Origin: Paulinella micropora | Lineage: Eukaryota > Cercozoa > Imbricatea > Euglyphida | Assembly: GCA_009731375.1 (NCBI GenBank) | Contig: BJOX01000172.1 | Span: 515,037-579,036 of the forward strand | Length of the DNA stretch: 64,000 nucleotides | Reading direction: 5' to 3' | In this document: positions 1 to 55,300 of the stretch, in pieces | Layout of the letters: each line of letters begins with the position of its first letter | Numbering within the stretch: position 1 is the first letter of the stretch | The notes under the pieces: generated by a model | The model's database searches: none | What the model was told of the DNA's origin: nothing | The model's input: only the letters and a program-made list of their open reading frames with translations | Program-made: the position numbers and the translations under genes

Positions 1-52
1 ACACACACACACACACACACAAAATTATTACTATCCTGATTGCCTGTTGCAG

Positions 53-22733
<22,681 letters not shown>

Positions 22734-22797
22734 TTGCAAAGGTCCTTGATATGTGTCATGTTGAAACGACGCAGTCGTGGCGGAATTTCCAGTTGGT

Positions 22798-22847
<50 letters not shown>

Positions 22848-24491
22848 GCTGTTGTTGCTGTTGTTGTTGTTGCTGTTGTTGTTGTTGTTGTTGATGTGTA
22901 TGTGCACGTGTGTGTGTGTGTGTGTGTGTGTAGTATAGCTGACGATGTTGAAGAAGCAAAGCCATGCAACTCTGATCTGATCGATTCTCCACCTATCGCG
23001 GTGATATTATACAGTATATGGCATGTCCATGCTAAAGCCTTTGTTGAAGCTGAGGGCGAAAAAAAAAAAACTTTTGGAATGGCTCCCTTTGTTTTGACTC
23101 TTTGGAGCAACCTTTTCTTATAACTTTCCTTCTCACACTTCATCTTCCCTGGATAACCGACAGACCGGAACGGTAAGTATTGCCATTATATACCGGGTGG
23201 GCCGGCATAATCCCTTCTGCACCCCCGAGCGCGCTCACCCCTATGCGCGCGAGAAGTCGAACCATTACACCGCCGCGACCAACCTCGGAACAGAATGCAA
23301 ATACTAACCTGCGTGACGGTCGTCGCCGTACTCGTATTAATGTATTAACATTAAACCGCAATATTTCAAGTTGGGCCATTCGCCAACACTTCGACCCCCA
23401 CCCGTCGCCCGATAGTACAGGTACCCTTTATTAATATTATGAAGTGGTAAGTGTTCTCGAGTAATATAATATCATGTTAATAAGAGTTCGTTGTATTTGC
23501 CAACTTGAAGAGTTGTATTTTCAAAATAGTTATTAATATTTATTAACAGTGTCTTACTTACCAGACCACGAGTGACCGTGCTCACCCATTTGCAAAGTTC
23601 AAGTTATAAGTACAAGGGTTGTTTGTTGAGTAGGGTAAGGGCTTGAGTAAGTTGAAGGGTGATGGCTATGGTCTCCTAGGTCTCCAGGGCATGTGAGCTG
23701 TGTTCACGACATAAGTTTATGAGGTAGGTTGTTGTAGAACGAACGCTGGTCTCAGTGACTTCGGGAATCGATTTGATTTCGGTTTAATTCACTTTACTAT
23801 CAGGTTATCGCAAGTGTCACAGACAGTGTCTTCAGCGGAAGATTGCAAATGACTCTCACGTAAATATTAATACGACTAGTCGAAAAAACATTGTCGATAT
23901 CAGTGGGGAAAAAAAGGAAAGTTGACCGTCAGTCCAAACATCAAACATTATCTGTGATACTGAAAAACTTACTGTTAATAGTAGTAGGTTGGTAGGTGGC
24001 TATGCGGAAGCGTCTAGGTTGTGTATTGGAGTGGTGATACAGTTTCTCTTGACTCCAAGTTATTGGTAAATGGCTCTTAGTAAAGATATAGTTCCTTATG
24101 AACCAGTTATTATATATATTAATACAAACTCACAAAAGGGAAATATTAATAAAATGATATGTTAACGGGCAGTTGAAAACGTATTAATATTAATACTTGC
24201 CGCCATTCGTGGGGATGAGATGGAAGCGTAAGAGGAAAATGGAAGTGGTCTTTCTTTCTTAATGACAATATTACTATATGTTAATATTAATATAATATTA
24301 ATAATATAACATGATTTATTCATTAACAGGAAAGAAATTAAACAACATAATCCGCCCGTAAATTCGAGCCTAAGTCATGGCCCGGTCTGAACGAGTTACA
24401 GGCGTCACAAGGATTGCTGAAAAATTAGCAAGGGGTTATTAAATGTGGATGCCCGGGAGATAGCTGCTCCCCCAAAGCAGACCCAACCCCT

Positions 24492-24563
<72 letters not shown>

Positions 24564-24605
24564 AGCTTGTTGCCACACCGAGAGACGAATGGGAAGAGTA
24601 AACAA

Positions 24606-24695
<90 letters not shown>

Positions 24696-24990
24696 AAGAC
24701 TAAATAAACAAGAGAGGGGAAAAAGAAAACTCTCCCAACCAATTAAGTGGCGTGTGCCCTTACTGGACTCGACTGAGCCAAATAAGGCCTCACTTGCCTT
24801 TTCCACTTTTTCTTCTCTTTTCTTTTTTTTAACTGCCCTTGCCTCGTTCAACCAAACTCTAGTTTGCAAGCCCCCCCGTCCCGTCGCGTGGGATCGCTTA
24901 GAAATAGCAAAAAAAGTTTCGACCGTACCTCCCGGCAAAATTTGGCAAAAAATTATTGCAATTTCTCGCAGCAATTCTGTCTTGGTTGGC
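22734..24990. other. Intergenic space between convergent gene A and BIO2
   Basis: Contains a TTG repeat (22797-22893), a GT tract, a possible SINE relic on the - strand around 23195-23285, then about 1 kb of AT-rich unique sequence (23430-24400) full of TTAATATTAAT words in which I see nothing definable. Two TA tracts lie at 24495-24560 and 24626-24684. Must include both genes' 3' ends. Confidence 0.6.
23195..23290 (-). mobile_element. Possible tRNA-derived SINE relic
   Basis: On the - strand the segment GCGGTGTAATGGTTCGACTT resembles a SINE A-box region, and a CG-rich stretch (GAGCGCGCTCGGGGG) follows. No clear B box can be seen, so this is weak. Confidence 0.25.
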
Positions 24991-45597
<20,607 letters not shown>

Positions 45598-46320
45598 GTC
45601 TTCTTCCCCTAATATATAACAAGTAATGAACTTTATTGCAGTGCTTTACTGTGTTTTCAGAGGACAAAAATGAGCCAATTTCCGAAAAGTAGAGAACAGG
45701 GCAAAAAAGCCGTTCTTTTTTGAGACTGAACTTAAGCAGATGCCAACTTTTGCTGGACACCTCTTTTTCGAGACCAAAACAAAATCTAGGTGAAAACGAA
45801 CATTTTTTAGTAACAGTGGTGCTCCTTTTTCGTCTCGTCAGGGGCCTTTTCCTAGTTGTGTTTGACTTGCCAACGTACTGCAATTTAGGGGGGGGGGGGG
45901 GGGGNNNNNNNNNNTAATGTATTAAATTTTCTGTTTGGTAAACATAAAAAAACGTCATGAAAGCAATTTCAGCCATTGAAAAACAGGGCAGCCTTGCAAT
46001 TTTAGCTCAAGCAGATGATTTTTATGACATATTTTCCCGGGACTGACGTTATCAAACACACTCCAAGTACCGGTGGAAACGAGAAGGAAAGTCTTGAACC
46101 TGTCCGGAGGTACGAAAACGTTCAGGCAAAATTAAAAGAATGAAACAAAAAGATCAATTTAAATTGAAAAAAGTACTTTTGAAAATATATATATTTCAAA
46201 ACCTACCGGTTACTTGTATTAATATTATCGTTTTCAACTGTCTCAGGATATCTTGACTAGATATAGTTCATCTAAACGTATAGGGTATAAGAAAACATAA
46301 CATATGTACCTATCTGCGCC
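45598..46320. other. Unique sequence upstream of BIO2
   Basis: Probable BIO2 5' flank. It contains a poly-G tract and a 10-N gap at 45905-45914. I recognise no gene, promoter motif or RNA in it. Confidence 0.4.
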
Positions 46321-46330
46321 AACAAGAGAG

Positions 46331-46403
<73 letters not shown>

Positions 46404-46505
46404 GGGGAGGGAGGGAGGGAGGGAGAGGGAGAGAGAGAGGGAGGGAAGGAGGGAGAGAGAGACAGAGAGACAGAGAGACAGAGAGAGAGATGAGAGAGAG
46501 AGAGA

Positions 46506-46543
<38 letters not shown>

Positions 46544-46584
46544 AAGGAGAGAGAGAAAAGAGAGAGAGAAAAGAGAGAGAGAGA
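46321..46584. repeat. GA and GGGA repeats
   Basis: GA dinucleotide and GGGA/GAGAC variants directly upstream of the LINE fragment. Confidence 0.92.
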
Positions 46585-46864
46585 CTTATATCGGATTCGC
46601 ATCCTCGCTCACAAGTACCGCTATCCAAGCCAACAACTACAAGGACCACAGCACGGTAATCACTACCAAGTGGTTGGACAAATACACAGATATCCGACAA
46701 AAAGCAGCAGATAGAACAGGCTGTACAGCGGCCACGAGGACTGACTCTCAAAAAGAGACTGTTAGGCTCTGGAGTAGCCTACCGCAAGACATCCGCGATA
46801 ACAAGATTATCTCTTCCTTTAAAAAACAACTTAAAACATATCTGCTAACTAATATCCATAACTA
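46585..46864 (+). pseudogene. C-terminal fragment of a second non-LTR retrotransposon
   Basis: The frame 46674-46865 ends with RLWSSLPQDIRDNKIISSFK and KKQLKTYLL. The W-x-SLP...SSFK..LK motif is typical of the C-terminus of CR1/Jockey/RTE-type pol proteins. The fragment is only about 60-90 codons and nothing upstream is recognisable, because GA repeats adjoin it. Confidence 0.6.
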
Positions 46865-46865
46865 A

Positions 46866-47674
46866 TACATACACAAACATATGTACACATCGCCACCACA
46901 TACTCATATTAATATTTTTGTTAAGTTTTAGTGGTCCTCCCTTGAATAATACGTTAGTCTAAATAGTAGTAGTAGTAGAAGAAGAAGAAGAAGAAGAAGA
47001 AGAAGAAGAAGAAGAAGAAGAAGAAGAAGAAGAAGAAGAAGAAGAAGAAGAAGAAGAAGAAGAAGAAGAAGAAGAAGAAGAAGAAGAAGAAGAAGAAGAA
47101 GAAAGAAGGAAGAAGGAAGCAGGAAGAAGGAAGCAGGAAGCAGGAAGAAGGAAGCAGGAAGAAGGAAGCAGGAAGAAGGACGCAGGAAGAAGGAAGAAGG
47201 GAAGAAGGAAGAAGGAAGAAGGAGGGAGGAAGGAAGAGGAAGGAAGAAGAAGGAAGAAGGAGGAAGGAAGGAGGAAGGAGGAAGGAGGAAGGAGGAGGGA
47301 GGAGGAAGGAGGAAGAGGGAGAGGGAAGAAGAAGAAGAAGAAGAAGAAGAAGAAGAAGAAGAAGAAGAAGAAGAAGAAGAAGAAGAAGAAGAAGAAGAAG
47401 AAGAAGAAGAAGAAGAAGAAGAAGAAGAAGAAGAAGAAGAAGAAGAAGAAGAAGAAGAAGAAGAAAGAAGGAAGAAGGAAGAAGGAAGGAAGAAGGAAGA
47501 AGGAAGAAGGAAGAAGGAAGAAGGACGAAGGACGAAGGACGAAGGACGAAGGACGAAGGACGAAGGAAGAAGGAAGAAGGAAGAAGGAAGAAGAAGAAGA
47601 AGAAGAAGAAGAAGAAGAAGAAGAAGAAGAAGAAGAAGAAGAAGAAGAAGAAGAAGAAGAAGAAGAAGAAGAAG

Positions 47675-47706
<32 letters not shown>

Positions 47707-47996
47707 GAAGGAGGAGGAGGAGGAGGAGAAGAAGAAGAAGAAGAAGAAGAGAGAAGGTAGTGGCAAGACTTCTGTATCTGGTATCGCGTCATGTTGGCTT
47801 TTTTTCTCAGCCCCACAAACAAAGAGATAAATAGTTGCAAATAAAAGCAGGCAAAGACAGAAGAGGAGGGTGGAGGAGAGCAGAAGAAGGGGGAAATGAG
47901 GAGCTAGGAGCAGCAGCAGCAGCAGCAAGAGTGGGAGCAGCAGCAGCGGCAGCAGCAGGAGATGACCAGAACTAGAAGAACGTGAAGGAGGACTAG
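46866..47996. repeat. GAA/GGAAGAA triplet arrays
   Basis: Long GAA tracts (46976-47103, 47324-47467, 47588-47757) with GGAAGAA/GGAC variants between. The part 47758-47996 is mixed sequence with AGC triplets. Nothing coding recognised. Confidence 0.88.
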
Positions 47997-48281
47997 CGTT
48001 CAAGAGAAACAAGTGACGACCCGTCAATAAGAGATTCCTCAAGTGTCAAGAATAATTCACAATTTAACCAAGAAATAAACATTCACAGCTATGGGGAACG
48101 TCTCGGTGATGTTGCTCTACTTTTGCAAAAAGAATCTGCACCACAGGGAGACATGAATGCTCTTTGCAAAAAGCATATGAGACACAGCAAGACGCGAGAG
48201 CAAATGTTAGCAAATGCACAAAAATACGATGGAGCGATTTACCAGCCACCACCGATTCCGGTTCCGTGTGTGATAACATAG
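47997..48281 (+). CDS. Possible coding fragment without start codon
   Basis: A 94-codon frame is open between stops, follows an acceptor-like ACTAG, and has ordinary amino-acid composition, including GERLGDVALLLQKESAP and YQPPPIPVPC. It has no upstream ATG except an internal one. It could be an exon, a decayed mobile element or chance. I do not recognise it. Confidence 0.3.
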   Translation, partial: RSRETSDDPSIRDSSSVKNNSQFNQEINIHSYGERLGDVALLLQKESAPQGDMNALCKKHMRHSKTREQMLANAQKYDGAIYQPPPIPVPCVIT

Positions 48282-48477
48282 ACTCCATACACCATGCTCG
48301 CCGCCGAGAAGCCAGCCAAGCTCCTGATGAAAGGCACAGCTCTGGTTTTGGTATTACTTTGCAACGCTACAACTTTTCAGGAAATATGGCTGAGTGGAAG
48401 ACTCGTCAGTCTGTTTAGAGAAAGTAGGAAGGTACCAGATGGCAATGGGATTAATCTGAGGAGGTGGTTTAGAGGCC

Positions 48478-48651
48478 ATGTCGTTGAAACTTGTCAAAAA
48501 AGTCTGTGCAGACAAACACTGCAGGTCCGACCGCCAGATTTCATGTAAAAGTGGCAAAAAGATTAATTTTCCGCAAACAGCGAGAAAATTTGTGCAACAA
48601 ACTCTCAACGCTAGAATAGTTTGCACTAAGCTTAGCGGACATGCAATCTAA
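48478..48651 (+). CDS. Small Lys/Cys-rich ORF, unknown
   Basis: 57 codons from ATG to TAA, with ADKHCRSDRQISCKSGKK and a second half ARKFVQQTLNARIV. It lies just left of the AT-rich viral segment. It may belong with the fragment at 47997-48281 as remains of one gene or mobile element. Function unknown. Confidence 0.3.
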   Translation: MSLKLVKKVCADKHCRSDRQISCKSGKKINFPQTARKFVQQTLNARIVCTKLSGHAI

Positions 48652-48841
48652 TAGCAACAACCTTGACGTGTATTAGACTTTCTGTTGCCAGCAGCAAGGA
48701 TAATTTCTGCGTTGCGACACATTTTCTTTCTTTTCTTGTTTTTTCTTTCTGTATATCTGACATTGTAGTTTGTGATTTTTCTGCATGCACTGTTGCGTTG
48801 GTCTGCTTGTGTTTCTATATGCACTATAAGTAAGTAGATAA

Positions 48842-48900
48842 ATACACATTTTACTAGGTCGTTTTTTCGTATCCTCAAAACGACCTTCGTAAAATGTATC
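48842..48900. repeat. Imperfect inverted repeat near the host/virus transition
   Basis: Arms ACATTTTACTAGGTCGTTTT and AAAACGACCTTCGTAAAATG pair with a few bulges around an 11-nt loop. It lies within about 200 bp of the composition change, so it might be part of an element terminus. Confidence 0.5.
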
Positions 48901-49092
48901 GTCCTTCCTGTTGATAGTTTAAACAATCAATACTAAGCCTCAAAACAGCAAAATAAAAAAGAAAAAATTTTTGATAAATACAAGAAAGCAAAATAAATAA
49001 ATTCGTTTTCCTCTACTTCAAAAAAAAAAAAAAGGATTAGCGAACAACTTCTCTATTCCTTTTAAAGAATAGCGAAAAATATATTTATGTAA

Positions 49093-49257
49093 ATGGGAGA
49101 CTATATAAGACCTAATTCTAAACAACTATACAAGCAAATCAACAGAGATAAAATAAACAAGAAAGCAAAAGAAAAAATAAAATGTGAATGTGGAGCAGAA
49201 GTATCAAGAGCGAATTTATCAAGACATAAAAAAACACACCAATATCAAAATCAATAA
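49093..49257 (+). CDS. Viral small CxCG zinc-finger protein
   Basis: A 54-residue basic protein ending in KIKCECGAEVSRANLSRHKK followed by THQ: a Cys-x-Cys-Gly pair and a His-x3-His pair that could bind one zinc. It is the first clearly viral-looking gene from the left. The same module is seen at 49545-49802 and at the C-terminus of the GIY-YIG protein. Two hairpins follow its stop codon. DNA or RNA binding is an inference. Confidence 0.65.
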   Translation: MGDYIRPNSKQLYKQINRDKINKKAKEKIKCECGAEVSRANLSRHKKTHQYQNQ

Positions 49258-49261
49258 ATTA

Positions 49262-49297
49262 GTCCCTCGGGACAATTGTCGATAGCACGCTATCGAC
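49262..49297 (+). terminator. Two consecutive hairpins after the first viral ORF
   Basis: GTCCC-TC-GGGAC (49262-49273) and GTCGATAGC-AC-GCTATCGAC (49278-49297) are perfect stems right after the stop codon. A role in 3'-end formation is inferred from position only. Confidence 0.5.
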
Positions 49298-49299
49298 TA

Positions 49300-49544
49300 A
49301 ATTTTACTACTATAGGTACTACTATAGGACACTTATCTATTTTTTTTATTTTTATATAAAATATTTCACAAATTTTTTTTATAAAAGTTGTCCAAAACTG
49401 CGAAAACACAAAAACATTTCTACGTTTTCGCATCCTCTCAGAAAAAACCATGTGATAACATTTTTAGCCGTCTATAGTGCCACCAATTACAGGTCCATTT
49501 TTACTTTTGCCTTTCTATTTCTTTTATATAGTATATATATGTAA
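49300..49544. other. AT-rich intergenic stretch with direct repeat and hairpin
   Basis: TACTACTATAGG occurs twice in tandem (about 49306-49329). TGCGAAAAC and GTTTTCGCA (49399-49407, 49424-49432) form a stem with a 16-nt loop. No ORF recognised. Confidence 0.5.
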
Positions 49545-49802
49545 ATGTCAAACCAAATTGACGAAAGAAAACAATTAAGAAAACAGAAGAGAGCAGAATA
49601 TGTAAAGGAAAGAAAGAAAGAGAAATATAGATGTATATGCGGAAATGTAATAGGGATATACGGAAAATATCAACATGAAAAATCTGACTTTCATAGAGAC
49701 TTCTTCGCGGAGAAAGAAGAGGTTATGATAGGAGGACATAAAGTTATTCGTATAACTCGTAGAAAGGATGAAATTGAAAGGTATTATAAAAATAAAATGT
49801 AA
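49545..49802 (+). CDS. Viral basic CxCG zinc-finger protein
   Basis: 85 residues. A Lys/Arg-rich N-terminus (RKQKRAEYVKERKKEKYR) leads into CICGNVIGIYGKYQHEKSDF and a following H, giving C-x-C-G ... H-x5-H. The C-terminus is charged (IRITRRKDEIERYYKNK). Same single-zinc module as 49093-49257. Nucleic-acid binding is probable but not shown. Confidence 0.7.
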   Translation: MSNQIDERKQLRKQKRAEYVKERKKEKYRCICGNVIGIYGKYQHEKSDFHRDFFAEKEEVMIGGHKVIRITRRKDEIERYYKNKM

Positions 49803-49839
49803 AACCATTTAAAGAAATAAATATTATTACTTATATAAT

Positions 49840-50115
49840 ATGTCTTCTATAATGAAACAAGCGGACAAGGAATTGAAAGAACTATATAAATTTCATTTTC
49901 CAGAAGCAGTAGCACACGATAGAAGGAGTAAAAAATACACAAGAAGAGAAACGCTTCAACGATATAGTAAGGCCTTTAAGTTTTGGAATGAACAGAAAAA
50001 CAAAGCATTAGAGGCACCGACCATGTTGAATATCCACAAATGGCAAATTTGTGAAGAAGCAATCGCACAACTTAAATTAAGGGTGATGATTGTATTAAAT
50101 AATAATTTAATTTAA
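49840..50115 (+). CDS. Viral hypothetical protein
   Basis: 91 residues, mixed charge, predicted helical (KQADKELKELYKFHFPEA, RRETLQRYSKAFKFWNEQ). The ATG directly follows TTATATAAT, an AT-rich promoter-like stretch also seen before other ORFs here. I do not recognise the family. Confidence 0.55.
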   Translation: MSSIMKQADKELKELYKFHFPEAVAHDRRSKKYTRRETLQRYSKAFKFWNEQKNKALEAPTMLNIHKWQICEEAIAQLKLRVMIVLNNNLI

Positions 50116-50161
50116 AATGTAAAACTGTTTAAAGAAATAAATTATATTACTAATAATATAC

Positions 50162-50222
50162 AAAGATTTTTGAAAAAATCTTTGAGCAAAAAGGTTTTTG
50201 TGAAACTTTTTCTAAAAGTTTC
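50162..50222 (+). promoter_or_regulatory. Two perfect hairpins just before a start codon
   Basis: AAAGATTTTT-GA-AAAAATCTTT (50162-50183) and GAAACTTTT-TCT-AAAAGTTTC (50202-50222). They sit between the 49840-50115 gene and ATG 50224, so they are either a 3'-end signal of the former or leader structures of the latter. Confidence 0.5.
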
Positions 50223-50223
50223 A

Positions 50224-50400
50224 ATGGGAAGACATAAGAAATATCTCACACCTGAAGACAAACGAAAGGCGAATAATGAAAAAGCAACTGCTTATTATCA
50301 TAAGCACCGCGAAGTAGTAAATATAAGAAGAAAGGAAAAATTGAAAGAACGAAACAGGAAACTTAAAGAGTATGAAGAAATGAAGGCGAGAGGAGCATAA
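50224..50400 (+). CDS. Viral small basic protein (MGRHKKYLTPEDKRKAN)
   Basis: 58 residues from ATG 50224. An in-frame ATG at 50170 would add 18 residues, but that stretch is the two hairpins, so I prefer 50224. The protein is Lys/Arg-rich with repeated Y-H-K-H-R and RRKEKLKERNRK runs. Similar short basic repeat proteins occur in large DNA viruses of protists, and a nucleic-acid role is plausible. Confidence 0.55.
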   Translation: MGRHKKYLTPEDKRKANNEKATAYYHKHREVVNIRRKEKLKERNRKLKEYEEMKARGA

Positions 50401-50545
50401 AACAAAAAAATAAAAAAGGAAAAATTATTTTTTGCGGTAAATAAAATGAATTTCATGTTAAGGGTAAGACAATTTATATTTATATATATCGGTAAAACAA
50501 TTTAATTTATTTTATTATTTTCATATCCACATCAATATAAAAGTA

Positions 50546-50980
50546 ATGCCACCACCACTACCACCCAGACCAACAAAGGAGAATGTAGAACTAGCGAAGG
50601 TAAGGGCGAATTTGAGGAAAACTGAGACTAGAGAAAACAAAAGGGAATTTAAAGTAGTAGAGTTAAAATCTAGGCGGGACAATAGATTAAACTCTCTTAC
50701 ATACGAGAAGCAAGGATTAAACATAAACTTTTAAGATACTGACGCATTAGAGCGAGAGGTTCTAATTCCTATACTATTAGATGCGAAAAGAAATGGTATG
50801 ACGGGAAATGCCGATGTTCATATTACTATTACATACATAACAGACCACGAAGAATTAAATAGATATTATAAAAAGAAAACATTTAATTCGTTTCAAATAA
50901 AAAACTACGATGATTTTATTGAAATGTTGAATGAGTTTAACATAAGCAATATTGAAGCATCTGGATTAGGTTATGACTGA
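50546..50980 (+). pseudogene. Viral gene split by an in-frame TAA
   Basis: The first part (50546-50734, 62 codons) starts MPPPLPPRPTKENVELAK, is basic, and stops at TAA 50732. The same frame continues open from 50735 to the TGA at 50978, including LEREVLIPILLDAKRNGM and HITITYITDHEELNRY. The continuation has normal coding composition and no good own start before Met 50798. It is either one gene with a nonsense mutation or sequencing error, or two ORFs in one frame. Function unknown. Confidence 0.55.
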
Positions 50981-51140
50981 ATAATTGAATATGCTAAGGT
51001 AGTAGTAATTCAAGAACGGAGGCGGGTGCTATGAAGGGAAATATAAATGTAAAAAAACAAAATCAGAAGAAAGTATATTAATATCTCCCGCTAGCAAAAA
51101 TAATAATTGCTTATTCTTTCTGTGTAAAGACATTCTTAAT

Positions 51141-51440
51141 ATGCCACTCATTAACAGAAAAAGATGTAATGATATTAGAGAACAATTCAATCTTTCTAAT
51201 GATTGTCCAATTCCATTTTCTACCGCTGTAAAAATCCTTAATACTTTGATAAAGGAAGGGAAGACATACGAAATTACGAATGCTTGTACAAAAGAAACTA
51301 TAAGCACAAATAATATCGGAGAAGAAGCAGACATTATGATTTTCTTGGAGAATAATCATTATTTCGGGTTAATCAAAAGATATAAAAGAAAATGTGAAAA
51401 ATGTTTGTATGAATATTACGATAAGCACGTATGCAACCCA
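51141..51440 (+). CDS. Viral ORF of unknown function, runs into gap
   Basis: 100 codons from ATG 51141, continuing into N. It contains ENNHYFGLIKRYKRKCEKCL and then H-x-C, so a Cys-x2-Cys ... His-x-Cys zinc site follows an NHY(F)GLI stretch. That pattern resembles a segment found upstream of catalytic domains in some Maverick/transpoviron-type proteins, but I cannot assign it. The frame happens to be open on both sides of the gap, which does not prove it is joined to the fibre gene. Confidence 0.45.
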
Positions 51441-52379
51441 NNNNNNNNNNNNNNNNNNNNNNNNNNNNNNNNNNNNNNNNNNNNNNNNNNNNNNNNNNNN
51501 NNNNNNNNNNNNNNNNNNNNNNNNNNNNNNNNNNNNNNNNNNNNNNNNNNNNNNNNNNNNNNNNNNNNNNNNNNNNNNNNNNNNNNNNNNNNNNNNNNNN
51601 NNNNNNNNNNNNNNNNNNNNNNNNNNNNNNNNNNNNNNNNNNNNNNNNNNNNNNNNNNNNNNNNNNNNNNNNNNNNNNNNNNNNNNNNNNNNNNNNNNNN
51701 NNNNNNNNNNNNNNNNNNNNNNNNNNNNNNNNNNNNNNNNNNNNNNNNNNNNNNNNNNNNNNNNNNNNNNNNNNNNNNNNNNNNNNNNNNNNNNNNNNNN
51801 NNNNNNNNNNNNNNNNNNNNNNNNNNNNNNNNNNNNNNNNNNNNNNNNNNNNNNNNNNNNNNNNNNNNNNNNNNNNNNNNNNNNNNNNNNNNNNNNNNNN
51901 NNNNNNNNNNNNNNNNNNNNNNNNNNNNNNNNNNNNNNNNNNNNNNNNNNNNNNNNNNNNNNNNNNNNNNNNNNNNNNNNNNNNNNNNNNNNNNNNNNNN
52001 NNNNNNNNNNNNNNNNNNNNNNNNNNNNNNNNNNNNNNNNNNNNNNNNNNNNNNNNNNNNNNNNNNNNNNNNNNNNNNNNNNNNNNNNNNNNNNNNNNNN
52101 NNNNNNNNNNNNNNNNNNNNNNNNNNNNNNNNNNNNNNNNNNNNNNNNNNNNNNNNNNNNNNNNNNNNNNNNNNNNNNNNNNNNNNNNNNNNNNNNNNNN
52201 NNNNNNNNNNNNNNNNNNNNNNNNNNNNNNNNNNNNNNNNNNNNNNNNNNNNNNNNNNNNNNNNNNNNNNNNNNNNNNNNNNNNNNNNNNNNNNNNNNNN
52301 NNNNNNNNNNNNNNNNNNNNNNNNNNNNNNNNNNNNNNNNNNNNNNNNNNNNNNNNNNNNNNNNNNNNNNNNNNNNNNN
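51441..52379. other. Assembly gap in viral segment
   Basis: 939 N. It hides the end of the 51141 ORF and the start of the fibre gene. Confidence 0.99.
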
Positions 52380-55300
52380 AATTTGATAGACACAAACATA
52401 TCCGCTCCAACGGTCGGGCAATACTTAACATATAATGATGTAGATGGTAAATGGAGAAATACAACAATCGGCTCAATTGATACACTCACAGATGTAGTCA
52501 TTACAGCACCAGTGGCGATGAATAGTTATCTAACATATAACTCAATAAACTGGGTAAATAAAACTTTTCCGATAAATGTTGATGAATTCGGCAACATTAG
52601 TATGGGAGGTAATCTAAATATAACAGGTGTCAATTTACTAAATACCAAAGATGTTGATACTTGGATATCAGAGCACGAAGACAATAATGATAAAGTGTCA
52701 GCGGATGGTTCAATTGATACACACAGCGACTGTACAATAACAACACCTACCAATAACCAACTGCTCATTTATAGCACAGGACAATGGAGAAACACAAACT
52801 CACCTTTTCTTAGATTGGATGGTCTCGCTATGATGTTTGGAGATTTAAATATGGGAGGATTTAACATAGCAAATGTTGGTAATGTTGATGGTGTTGATGT
52901 TTCTGCCCTTGATACTTCGGTGGTAAAACTAACGGGAGACCAAACTATAACAGGGAATAAAACATTTACTACTTATGTGGGGGTAAAAGACTCAAATCCA
53001 TTAAACACAGGTAAGTTATTCTTCAACTACAACAATAATATGGGCTCTATCTATTCGTCGGAGGCCGGTGGTGCAACGGGCTATCCATTATCTTTTGTCG
53101 GCTCGTCCATACTTTTTGCTCCAACAACAGGGGGTGGAATGACATTGACAAATAATGTTTTAAATTTTAACAGCACGACAGCAATCAGCGGACTTCCAGC
53201 ACCATTCTATGACAATGATGCTTCAACAAAAGCATATACCGATACAAAATTAGCAAAGGACGGCACAACGGCCATGACGGGTAGTTTAAATATGGGAGGA
53301 TTTTCAATAACAAATGTTAGTAATGTTGATGGTATTGATGTTTCGGCTCTTGATACTTCGGTGGTTAAACTAACAGGAGACCAAACCATAGCAGGAACAA
53401 AAACATTCAGCAACATAATAAATGCTATTGCGGGGATTGATATGAAAAGTCAAAACATAACAAATGTTAATTTGGTTGATGGTGTTGATGTTTCAGCCCT
53501 TGATACTTCGGTGGTTAAACTAACAGGAGACCAAACCATAGCAGGGAATAAAAAATTTACATCAACTTTGGAAGTAAGTGGTTCATCCAATCCAACTACT
53601 TTTGACGGCATCGGCATAGCCTTTGATACAAAAATAGGAATGATTGCCGCACAAAAGACAGCAACAGCGACTTGGTATCCGATACAAATAACGGGTTCGT
53701 ATGTTGAGTTATATTCGGGTAATAATGTAATTATAACCGCAACAGGCACTACACTATCTTTGAATAACAACAAAATAACAAACTTAGCCACACCATCAGC
53801 AACAACGGACGGAGCAAACAAAAGTTATGTGGATACATTAGACGGGCAAAATGTGAAACTAACTGCTAACCAAACCATAGCAGGAATTAAGACATATAGC
53901 AGTGGTGTTGAAATAACGGGAAATTCAATCAATTCAACAACAAAGGGCACATTTATCGTTTTCAATTCTACCAGTAATATCGGGTCAATTGCTAGTTTGG
54001 ATATGAAAACTGCAACATATTACAACTTTGAAATTTCTGCGAAAAAAATAAGTTTTATTATTGACGGGACGATTGTCGGTTGGGTAAATGCTTCGGGGCT
54101 AGATTGTAATAGTAGCAAAATAGCCAACCTTGGAACTCCGACATTAGCAACGGACGGAGCGACAAAAGGGTATGCGGACACATTGGACGGGCAAAATGTA
54201 AAACTATCAACAGACCAAACCATAACAGGAAGCAAAACATTTAATGGGGCGAGCACTGTGATAAAATATCTAACTTTAACGAACAATGCCGATTTTAATA
54301 ATCAAACTATCACTAATGGCGGAAATATAACATATAATGGGGCGAGGATATTAAACCAAAATGGAGGAGATATATTCTTTTCACAGACATCAGGAGATTA
54401 TCAGTATTTCTTATTTACTCTAAATACTGCTACAAGTGGAACCGCGAACCAACGAGGTTATGTATTTACGAATGTAGCATCTGATGTAAAAGGGGCGGGA
54501 CTTTATATTTCAAAACTTTTGGATAATAAAAGTGCTTCGTCTGACATTGTCCGTTTTAACAATGCTGGCGGTATGCGGTTTTATGGTGCCTTAGATATGA
54601 ACTCAAACAATATAACAAATGGCGGAACAATAACGGGAACAACAATTACTTCAACCGCGGGTATATCAACGACGACACTAACGGCGAGTGGATTAATAAC
54701 GGCAAATGCGAGTATATCAACAACAACGGCAACCGCAAGCGGATTAATAACGGCAAATGCGGGGATTACATATACTGGCACACTAACATCAGCAACAAAT
54801 ACAAGTGGAGCGAAAATAGGAGTTCAGGGAATAACAGACGGAACAAATGCAAAAGGAATATTTCTATGGGATACGACAAATACGAGTTGGGGAATTTATG
54901 CAGCATCTGGTGGGGCTCTAAACACTAGAAGTTTGGCAAATGGTTTAGCCGTTTCAGGAAATGATTTTAGTTCGTATAGTTTTCGGTTTAGGGTTGCTAA
55001 TGATTCTACAATGGGTTTTGTGTGGGAAAATTCAGCAGAGCAATTGTTAATGTCATTAAACGGGGCAAACGGGACTTTATGGACAAAAGGATTGATTACG
55101 GCAAATGCGGGAATTACATACACAGGCACACTAACAACGGCATCAGCATCAACTAATGGGGCAAAAATAGCAATTCAAGGACAAACAGACGGGACGAATG
55201 CGAGAGGAATATTTGTATGGGACATTGGAGATTCAAACTGGGGGATTTATATGAGCCAGTCTGGGGCAAATAAATCATTAAGTGGAGGAACAGCACCAGC

